NCBI GenBank assembly: GCA_030673005.1
Contig: DAOVFI010000059.1
Coordinates: 1 to 10,355, forward strand
Direction of reading: 5' to 3'
Source of the DNA: Planctomycetales bacterium
GTDB taxonomy: Bacteria > Planctomycetota > Phycisphaerae > SM23-33
DNA: 10,355 bases
Part shown: positions 1-5,554 of the stretch, piece by piece
Position numbering within the stretch: position 1 is the first letter of the stretch
How the letters are laid out: each line of letters opens with the position of its first letter
The notes under the pieces: model-generated
Seen by the model: only the letters and a program-made list of their open reading frames with translations
What the model was told of the DNA's origin: nothing
Database searches by the model: none
Translations under genes and position numbers: made by a program

Positions 1-164
1 GTTCGCGGGCATCTCACCCGGACCGAACCAGAGCAACCTGCGTTTTTCCGCCAGAAGAACCATTTCGCACGTACAGCCGCGACCGATAGTTACATCGACA
101 ACGCCGATGCAAGGCTTTAACAACCCCTTTGGAAGTGAAAAAAAGGATTGTAACAGTTCAGCTG

Positions 165-362
165 TTTGCAAAGATCAGCCGCGTCAGTCCCGAAGGGATC
201 CCTTGGGGGCGGCGTCTTTATTAACCATGGACACCCGACGGCGCGCCACCCACAATCTTCGCTCCACTTCGTTCGGCTTCGCACCCAAGCCCTTGGAGCC
301 CCTTGCGGGGTCGTTTCTATTGCGCTCCAACTTGAAGGTGCCACCCCGAAACAGAGAACCCC
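165..362 (-). other. Gene-poor stretch with hairpins; possible structured RNA or dispersed repeat
   Basis: No convincing gene lies in 1-546. Short frames are open on both strands here but none has a ribosome site or a recognisable domain. Read on the minus strand, several compact stems occur close together: CCCC-GCAA-GGGG at 299-310 (a GNRA-type tetraloop on this strand only), an outer GCTCCA/TGGAGC stem at 261-266/294-299 enclosing a GGCTT/AAGCC stem at 275-279/287-291, and TCCC/GGGA at 188-191/195-198 overlapping the 12-bp palindrome AAGGGATCCCTT at 193-204. Runs of nested stems with a GNRA loop suggest either a structured RNA or a dispersed palindromic repeat. I do not recognise a known RNA family, and the direction rests only on the tetraloop. 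This is an inference from local folding by eye. Confidence 0.25.
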
Positions 363-380
363 CTATCACCTTCAACAATG

Positions 381-424
381 AAACCGGGACGGTTACCTAT
401 TTCTCACTCTTTTTGTCCCGGTTT
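381..424. repeat. REP-like hairpin, 10-bp arms
   Basis: A perfect inverted repeat has arms AAACCGGGAC at 381-390 and GTCCCGGTTT at 415-424, with a 24-nt spacer. The spacer text around GACGGTTACCTATTTCTCAC resembles sequences commonly seen at REP palindromes linked to Y1 (RAYT) transposases; that family likeness is from memory and untested. No transposase gene is in the window. It lies downstream of the minus-strand gene ending at 547 and could also act as an mRNA 3' structure, but it has no typical T-tract of an intrinsic terminator in that direction. Confidence 0.55.
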
Positions 425-467
425 ATCCGAGGATCACCCATTCATCAAGTGTCTTGTTATCCGAGGA
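423..467 (+). repeat. Direct repeat of TTATCCGAGGA
   Basis: The 11-mer TTATCCGAGGA occurs at 423-433 and again at 457-467, each copy touching one arm of the two neighbouring hairpins (381-424 and 465-516). The two hairpins therefore seem to be built from related units, as in a composite REP element. Exact matches were read directly from the sequence. Confidence 0.55.
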
Positions 468-516
468 CACAACACCAATTATCGAGGTTCAAGTCAATAA
501 AAGCAGTGTTGTGTCC
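465..516. repeat. REP-like hairpin, 11-bp arms
   Basis: A perfect inverted repeat has arms GGACACAACAC at 465-475 and GTGTTGTGTCC at 506-516, with a 30-nt spacer. It is followed by CCAGATTCCCC. This arrangement again resembles RAYT-linked palindromes. It is 30 bp beyond the stop codon of the minus-strand gene at 547 and is the first strong structure downstream of that gene, so it may shape the 3' end of its transcript. Confidence 0.55.
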
Positions 517-546
517 CCAGATTCCCCATTCCTTTAATCCCGAATT

Positions 547-1029
547 TCACCAGTAGGGATTAAGAACGTATCGAACGCTCGGATGACCGGCCTTAAGGCG
601 ATCCAGCAACAGATCACCTTTTTTCGACGGCTCGTTCCATCGTTCATGGCTTAGTCCGTGAGGCCACGAGTCGCCGCTTTTAAAATCGTGCAGGATCAGC
701 ACTACCTCTGGGGCTTCGCTCGACACCACAGCCACCAAGTCGCCCCCTTCTGAAGTAACGAGACGGAATTCCGGTATTGGTTCAATAAATAAGAAACTAG
801 TACGCTCAACAGACTTGGTATTGCCGTCCCATACCTCGTAGGACAGTGGTATACTAACCTCCCAAGAGGACATACGGTATATATAGATACGACGATGCCG
901 ACCCGCGTCCAGAGTCTGCACCTTGTATTCATCACGAAAGATGCAATCAAGAGTTTCGGTGAAGAACAGAAAAGTCCCTATCGCTACAAGAGCAAATAGA
1001 ATACCAATCATCTTAACTTTGCGCTTCAC
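547..1029 (-). CDS. Small membrane-anchored hypothetical protein
   Basis: A 160-residue protein of unknown function. I recognise no family. The N-terminus is short and basic (MKRKVK) followed by one hydrophobic segment at about residues 7-24, so it is either a single-pass membrane protein or a secreted protein with an uncleaved signal anchor; there is no lipobox, although Cys29 follows the segment. The rest is a soluble domain rich in predicted beta strands, for example around residues 45-70 and 85-115. The start is GTG at 1029, chosen because AAGGAG lies 7 nt upstream; the ATG at codon 7 would cut the basic N-region and lose that spacing. It has no obvious operon partner, and two REP-like hairpins lie downstream. 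The reading frame and ribosome site support a real gene; function is unknown. Confidence 0.7.
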   Translation of the reverse strand: MKRKVKMIGILFALVAIGTFLFFTETLDCIFRDEYKVQTLDAGRHRRIYIYRMSSWEVSIPLSYEVWDGNTKSVERTSFLFIEPIPEFRLVTSEGGDLVAVVSSEAPEVVLILHDFKSGDSWPHGLSHERWNEPSKKGDLLLDRLKAGHPSVRYVLNPYW

Positions 1030-1036
1030 GAGTGCT

Positions 1037-1042
1037 CTCCTT
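1037..1042 (-). promoter_or_regulatory. Shine-Dalgarno site deciding a GTG start
   Basis: AAGGAG on the minus strand, 7 nt before the GTG at 1029. It favours that GTG over the in-frame ATG six codons later for the small membrane-anchored protein. Confidence 0.65.
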
Positions 1043-1097
1043 TGGCGTTTCTCCTGACCGGGTAGTAGGCCTACGATTGATAATGGCTTACTAACCT

Positions 1098-1487
1098 CTA
1101 CGGGCCTGGAAGACTAGGACAGCCAATGTGGTCAATCTCGTCATCACTATCCAGGAATCCTATCGTCCAATCTCTCCACAACTTACCTTTCCTGGCCCTT
1201 GATATTGTCTTCAAAATTGCCGGCCACTTTTTTGTAGCGCTCTTACAGGCTCGCTTTGCCGTTTTTGAATCTTCGTGATGACATTTCGGTTTCCAGTGGT
1301 TATCCTGCCATCCAGGGAAATATCGGGTTAGTCCACCAGTCTCATCCCAGATGCATTTTGACTCTTTATCCGTACAAAAATGACAGACCTTCTTCAATTG
1401 GGCACGGCTCAAGGATTCAACCCTGGCGAATTCACACCGTAAGTGCAACGATGACTGAATACAAGTTCCATGAACGACCCGTTGCAC
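1098..1487 (-). CDS. Doubtful Cys-rich ORF, N-terminus inside a palindrome
   Basis: An open frame of up to 129 codons ending at TAG (1098-1100). I recognise no family. The part from residue 32 onward looks protein-like: it has a CxxC pair (Cys35, Cys38) plus Cys45, a Trp-rich middle, basic stretches and an acidic tail (DSDDEIDHI). The first 21 codons, including the only ATG, fall inside the inverted repeat at 1425-1505, so that start is suspect. In-frame TTG codons further in (for example at 1397) are possible starts, but none has a clear ribosome site. It may be a real small gene whose 5' end was replaced by the repeat, a remnant, or a chance frame. Confidence 0.3.
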   Translation of the reverse strand: MQRVVHGTCIQSSLHLRCEFARVESLSRAQLKKVCHFCTDKESKCIWDETGGLTRYFPGWQDNHWKPKCHHEDSKTAKRACKSATKKWPAILKTISRARKGKLWRDWTIGFLDSDDEIDHIGCPSLPGP

Positions 1488-1505
1488 TTGCGGTGTGAAT
1501 TCGCC
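1425..1505. repeat. Large inverted repeat, 26-bp arms
   Basis: Arms at 1425-1450 and 1480-1505 pair over 26 bp with one mismatch (T at 1440); the loop is 29 nt. The left arm begins GGCGAATTCACACCG and the right arm ends CGGTGTGAATTCGCC. It lies 9 bp beyond the stop of the DUF192 gene, where it could stabilise or end that transcript, and it overlaps the 5' end of the doubtful ORF at 1098-1487. Its size and position resemble other palindromes in this window, but its sequence is different. No target-site duplication or transposase is evident. Confidence 0.75.
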
Positions 1506-1514
1506 TTTCTTACG

Positions 1515-1997
1515 CTATTCGGACACGCCTTCGACGGCCCGGCGCGCCCGGCCAAGGAATTCGACTTTGTCGCCGATTTTCACACCCGCCCGTCTAAAAG
1601 CGCCGCCGGCTACCTCCAGTGCGAACCTGGCCGGTAATGCACTGGAATAGGTTTGTTCGGGATTCAGCGGGTCTTGCTCGACCTGCATTGTGAAGGTGTT
1701 GACCACTTTCCCGTCGGCGGAAATGAAGGCTATGTCTATACTCGTCCGGCAGTCAAGCATGTGGAAGGTCAATACCTGCTCGTCGGCAAAGATGAACAAC
1801 ATGCCGGTTCCCTCGGGTATTTCGTCCCTGCCGGACAGGCCGCGCCGGAGGCTCCGCTCATCGGCGGCCAGTTCCACCTTCCAGACACTCCCGCCTATAC
1901 GCACCTGCGCCTCGTCGGCGTCACCCGAACATTGGCATGATGAGAACAGCACCAGCGGTAGAAGAATAACAATCCATAACCAGCGGACACGCAGCAT
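1515..1997 (-). CDS. DUF192 family lipoprotein
   Basis: A 160-residue predicted lipoprotein carrying one DUF192 domain, a small beta-rich fold of unknown biochemical function found widely in bacteria and archaea. The signal peptide runs from residue 1 to 20, with lipobox LFSSC placing the lipidated Cys at position 21. Family signatures are RRGLSGRDEIPEGTGMLFIF (51-70), FHMLDCRTSIDIAFI (78-92, where most members read FWMKNT), LEVAGG (127-132) and GVKIGDKV (138-145), so the domain is complete. The ATG at 1997 has a GAGAG stretch about 3 nt upstream, a weak ribosome site. It starts 37 bp after the glycosidase-like gene and may be the last gene of that transcript; a large inverted repeat follows. 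The family assignment is firm; the role is unknown. Confidence 0.9.
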   Translation of the reverse strand: MLRVRWLWIVILLPLVLFSSCQCSGDADEAQVRIGGSVWKVELAADERSLRRGLSGRDEIPEGTGMLFIFADEQVLTFHMLDCRTSIDIAFISADGKVVNTFTMQVEQDPLNPEQTYSSALPARFALEVAGGAFRRAGVKIGDKVEFLGRARRAVEGVSE

Positions 1998-2034
1998 AAG
2001 TCTCTCAGCCTCTAACCGATTTCCACACCTGCGC

Positions 2035-4293
2035 CTATCGTTTGCGGCATTTTGCCTGGAGGTTGACGGTTCCCGGGGTTACAGGCAGGCGGATCAGACC
2101 CGCAGAGGCGTCGAAATCCTGATGCGCGACACCATCAATCGAGACTGATTCCAATTCGTAACCCGCCGGCAGTCGCAGAGTCAGCGTAACTGTCGCGGGC
2201 GGGTTTCTATCTGGACATTTGATATCGGCCTCGATCAGACCCGCAGCCAGCCGGGACCGGACTTCAATTGACACCGGCCCAAAATACGTTGGAGCATTTT
2301 TTATACTTATGGTCTTGCCGTCGGCGAGCCACCCGCGAGGCGTGGCCCGCAGCAGATGCAATTCGTCATAGACGCCGTCATTGGCCGAATCGCGTTCCAG
2401 TATCAGCATGTATCGCAGGTTTTGAAGAACAAGTGCGTTGGAAGAACAGTTTGGAGGATTGCCGAGTTTACGCAGGGCCGAGCCATTGTAAGTGTAAAGA
2501 CTGGTTACTTCGCCACCCACGAAGGTATTGCGGGTGCAGCCATGAGCCAGCTTGGCGTAAAAGGCCACCAGGAACTTATCCACCTCGTTCCGCTTCACAA
2601 GTGCGATGTTGTAATTCAGACCGTAGCAGTCGTCGATTCCGTCCTCGAATCGCACCAGCCCAAGCAGCCGGCCGCCCCTGGTCTCCAGATAGTGCATAAT
2701 GTGGTCTATTATTTGGTCGGTCGCGGCAAACACCTCCGAGCCAATGACATTAGGCATGACAAGATTGTAGTAACTGCCATGGCGGCAGGCGGTTACGCTT
2801 TCAAAAGGCTCGGTCTTTTCGTAGAGCGGGATCGGGACAAAAGGCGGATCGGCCTCCGGCGGCATGGAGGCCTCGACGGCTTTGACAATTGCCCGGCGAT
2901 ATTCGGCGGCATCTGAAAGATATTTCTCGCTCTCAGCGGTTTTGCCCAGCATCCCCAGGAGGATTCCCGAGTCGCGCAAGGCCCGCCAGGACATTGCATT
3001 GGTCGAAAGACTGTGCATTTTATCGGAAATGTCCCCGCAGTAGTTTTCCTTCGGCAGAATGCCGTATTTGGTTTTCGCGCGGCCCCGAACAATCATTTCA
3101 CAGCCTTCAAGAATACAGTCGAGGTTCTTTTCGATGAATTCGGCATCACGGAACAGCAGGAAGTATCTGGCATACGCGCACAGAAGCGCGGCCTTGGAGT
3201 GATATTCCAACCCGGTCTGCTTGTAGTTGTTTATATCTTCAATGAGCGGTTTGGTTCCGGCGGCCTGGCCGAAGTATGCCAGGGCCATAACCGCATCGAG
3301 GCTCTCGCCGGCGTAGGTTCGATTGTAGGTGTTGGCGTAACTGTAGTGCATGCTGCCGTTATTGACGAGTATTAAAGTCTGGATGGCCAGCGCACGCCAG
3401 GCGTTGTTGACTATCTTTTCGGGAACGTCAAGACAAGCGCCCTCGTCCAGAATGCCCCGCCAGTAATCGATAGTCTCCCGCCTGACCTGCTCGTAAGAAC
3501 CGGCCGACAGCGGCTCGATGCCGTTGGGCGTAATGGGTGCGGACGGCAACATCAGGTAGGCGGTGACCGGACCGTCAGACAGATCCCATTGATAGGTGAG
3601 GGTTTTTTCTTCTTCATTGAAGGCGGCCGGTCGAGAGAACTGGCAGGCGGTTTCGACTCCGTGGAGGGTTACAAGGTCGCGGTTTCCGAAATCGCGAATC
3701 TTCAGCGGCGTGTCGCAATCGAATTTAAGGTTGATTTGGGCCTTTTGGGCCTCACGAGGCTCGGCTGTGATCCTGGCATAGCAGGCAAGGTTTTCAGGAT
3801 GACCGACGGCGGGGGCTGCGAAAACTTCCTGGGAATATAATACGCCGTCGTGCACGTAGGCTATCCGGATGATGGGCAGATAGCCGTCCAGGTAAGCAGG
3901 TCCGGTTATCCTCCCCAGGTCCCTGCCGAATGGTTCCTTGTCCTTGCCGACGAGAATGGACATCTTCAGGTCAGGCCTGTACCAGGTCTCCCATCTGGAA
4001 CCCTCCCGGCGCCACGGGTTGGGACTGACGTGCACCTCCGCGCCGTTGCTGATAAACAGGAACTTCGTGCCGCTGCCGGCAAGGCTCAGCACGAGCGGAT
4101 AATATGCAAATGAGGCGTTCACCGCTCCCAGCGGAGGCAGATAATCTTTGATGTTCTCGTAGGTGGGGCCTTCGGGCCTGGCGAGAACCTCCTCGGCCCG
4201 GATGTCCTCAAGAGCATTGATGGCGGCGTCAATCTTCTCGGACGGCACCTTCTTACCGGCCAGTGTGGCCCAGGGTTCTTCTTCAGTGTCCAT
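2035..4293 (-). CDS. Six-hairpin glycosidase-like protein, cytoplasmic
   Basis: A 752-residue protein with the layout of six-hairpin (alpha/alpha toroid) glycoside hydrolases: an N-terminal beta-sandwich (roughly residues 50-260), a helical core (roughly 280-620, including the Asn/Tyr-rich stretch HYSYANTYNRTYAGESLDAV) and a C-terminal beta-sandwich (about 655-752). I cannot assign a GH family or name catalytic acids with confidence. There is no signal peptide: the N-terminus MDTEEEPWATLAGK is acidic and soluble, and an in-frame stop at 4327-4329 rules out a longer version. The ATG at 4293 has AAGGAG 7 nt upstream. It follows the GT9 gene by 43 bp and precedes the DUF192 gene by 37 bp, so it is probably co-transcribed with the LPS-core genes. 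A cytoplasmic enzyme acting on an intracellular glycoside is possible; an inactive relative cannot be excluded. Confidence 0.8.
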   Translation of the reverse strand: MDTEEEPWATLAGKKVPSEKIDAAINALEDIRAEEVLARPEGPTYENIKDYLPPLGAVNASFAYYPLVLSLAGSGTKFLFISNGAEVHVSPNPWRREGSRWETWYRPDLKMSILVGKDKEPFGRDLGRITGPAYLDGYLPIIRIAYVHDGVLYSQEVFAAPAVGHPENLACYARITAEPREAQKAQINLKFDCDTPLKIRDFGNRDLVTLHGVETACQFSRPAAFNEEEKTLTYQWDLSDGPVTAYLMLPSAPITPNGIEPLSAGSYEQVRRETIDYWRGILDEGACLDVPEKIVNNAWRALAIQTLILVNNGSMHYSYANTYNRTYAGESLDAVMALAYFGQAAGTKPLIEDINNYKQTGLEYHSKAALLCAYARYFLLFRDAEFIEKNLDCILEGCEMIVRGRAKTKYGILPKENYCGDISDKMHSLSTNAMSWRALRDSGILLGMLGKTAESEKYLSDAAEYRRAIVKAVEASMPPEADPPFVPIPLYEKTEPFESVTACRHGSYYNLVMPNVIGSEVFAATDQIIDHIMHYLETRGGRLLGLVRFEDGIDDCYGLNYNIALVKRNEVDKFLVAFYAKLAHGCTRNTFVGGEVTSLYTYNGSALRKLGNPPNCSSNALVLQNLRYMLILERDSANDGVYDELHLLRATPRGWLADGKTISIKNAPTYFGPVSIEVRSRLAAGLIEADIKCPDRNPPATVTLTLRLPAGYELESVSIDGVAHQDFDASAGLIRLPVTPGTVNLQAKCRKR

Positions 4294-4300
4294 CGGAATT

Positions 4301-4306
4301 CTCCTT
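4301..4306 (-). promoter_or_regulatory. Shine-Dalgarno site of the six-hairpin glycosidase gene
   Basis: AAGGAG 7 nt before the ATG at 4293. Together with the in-frame stop just upstream it fixes a start without a signal peptide, which matters for predicting cytoplasmic location. Confidence 0.7.
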
Positions 4307-4336
4307 GTATCAAGTCGTCTCTTCTTTCATCCGCGA

Positions 4337-5554
4337 TCAGCAATCGTTCGGGTCGCTCTCAACGGCGGTGGGACCCGACCATTCAGGCGTATTAGCCATG
4401 GCCTTGCGGGCTGCGGCGGCGACTTGTTCAGGCTCGATTAACTGCATACAGGTAACATGCCGGCAGCTGCGTTTCAAGCATCCCTGGCAAGGAACGTCGG
4501 CGACGATGGCCTCACCCAGCGGTCCGTACGGGCCGGTGCGCTCCGGGCGGGTCGGACCGATCAGCGTAACGAACGGCGTCCCGACGGCCGGCGCGATAAA
4601 ATTAGCCGCCGAGTCGCAGCAGACGACCGCCCCGGCTGAGGCAATCAGGGCAACGGCCTGTGGTAAAGTCGTCCGCCCGGCAAGGTCGAACACCTTCCCA
4701 TCGACGGTAATTTCAAGAGCCGGTGGCGCGGTCAATCCGGAGCGCAGCGGAAGATTGGCCGTGGAAGATGCATCTGAAGACTCCACGGCCAAGTCTTCGA
4801 CTTGACCGTGCCACCCGTCGGTTTGCCTGTTACAGACTACCAGGTCGGCGCAAAGTTCGCGGTCGGCGTCGGCGCCTGTCAGCACTATCGGTATATCCCG
4901 CGACAGTTCGGCGATGACTTTTCGCCAGTGGCGCGGCGGGTACAATTTATTTCGCCAGCGCGTCCCTGGGGCGATTACCAGATACCCGCCGCCGGCAAGA
5001 TTGTGTTCGTTCAGAAACGATTCGACGAATGCCTTTGCCTCATCCGTAACGGTCAGAACGAGGTCATCGGCGCGTGCATCCACTCCGAGTGCGCGGGCGA
5101 GGTCAATGTTGCGATCGACGGTATGGACGGCATCGACTCTGATCGGGTCGGTGTAAAAGGTTTTGGCGAATTCACGCGCGTCGGCGAACCCGGCCCGGAC
5201 GGCGGCGCCTGTTACACGTGCAAGGAATCCGCTGCGGAAAAGACCCTGCAAGTCGATAACCCAGTCGAACCGTAATCGGCGAAGGTTCCGGCAGAAGGTT
5301 ATGAAATTCCCGGTCGCCCCGGCGCTCCTGCCGATTCGACTGAATCGGCGTCGGTCGAATAGGATTGTTTCGTCCAGGTCGGTCTGACCGGCGAGGATCG
5401 GCGCACAGGTCGGCGTTGCCAGCCAGGCGATGTGTGCTGCCGGGAATGTCCGCCTCAGTCCGGCCAATACGGGCACGGCGGTGATAACGTCGCCCAGGCT
5501 GGATGGTTTAAGTATTAGTATCCTTTCCGGTCGGGGTAATCTCGGCGAGGTCAC
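4337..5554 (-). CDS. ADP-heptose:LPS heptosyltransferase family protein (GT9)
   Basis: A 405-residue GT-B glycosyltransferase of family GT9 (WaaC/WaaF/WaaQ type), which transfers heptose or a related sugar from a nucleotide donor to the LPS inner core on the cytoplasmic face of the membrane. The N-domain begins RILILKPSSLGDVITAVPVL (residues 11-30); the C-domain shows APGTRWRNKLYP (195-206) and the donor-site motif CCDSAANFIAPAVGTPFVTL (312-331), followed by GPTRPERTGPYG. A Cys cluster (C356, C359, C364, C369) near the end is seen in some GT9 subgroups. The GTG start overlaps the kinase stop as GTGA, indicating coupled translation; the frame is open further upstream, but that part only reads through the kinase gene. 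Most GT9 proteins have about 350 residues. Here a Ser/Ala-rich extra loop at about 242-286 contains a paired-hairpin repeat in frame. The donor and exact position of transfer are unknown. Confidence 0.9.
   Translation of the reverse strand: MTSPRLPRPERILILKPSSLGDVITAVPVLAGLRRTFPAAHIAWLATPTCAPILAGQTDLDETILFDRRRFSRIGRSAGATGNFITFCRNLRRLRFDWVIDLQGLFRSGFLARVTGAAVRAGFADAREFAKTFYTDPIRVDAVHTVDRNIDLARALGVDARADDLVLTVTDEAKAFVESFLNEHNLAGGGYLVIAPGTRWRNKLYPPRHWRKVIAELSRDIPIVLTGADADRELCADLVVCNRQTDGWHGQVEDLAVESSDASSTANLPLRSGLTAPPALEITVDGKVFDLAGRTTLPQAVALIASAGAVVCCDSAANFIAPAVGTPFVTLIGPTRPERTGPYGPLGEAIVADVPCQGCLKRSCRHVTCMQLIEPEQVAAAARKAMANTPEWSGPTAVESDPNDC
4722..4815. repeat. Paired-hairpin (BIME-like) repeat inside the GT9 coding region
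   Basis: A 94-bp composite palindrome. Outer arms GGTGGCGCGGTCAA (4722-4735) and TTGACCGTGCCACC (4802-4815) pair with one mismatch. Within it are two hairpins: 4784-4810, with 12-bp arms, a 3-nt loop and one mismatch that becomes a G-U pair in the gene's own mRNA; and 4727-4737/4753-4763, 11 bp with two mismatches. A central TTGGCCGTGGA/TCCACGGCCAA pair (4755-4765/4782-4792) is perfect. The layout matches the intergenic elements at 7439-7522 and 10297-10355, and its end GGTGGCAC matches the start of the latter. It encodes roughly residues 248-278 of the heptosyltransferase without breaking the frame. Confidence 0.7.

Noticed and set aside
1..171. Possible minus-strand gene running off the left edge (reads CIGVVDVTIGRG... 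toward position 1)
   Set aside because: It looks protein-like, but the only starts are TTG codons without a ribosome site, and the plus strand is also open here. Sequence to the left would be needed.
107..556. Plus-strand 149-codon frame in the gene-poor left end
   Set aside because: It runs through two hairpins and a repeat, has low-complexity composition and no ribosome site, and overlaps the end of the minus-strand gene at 547.
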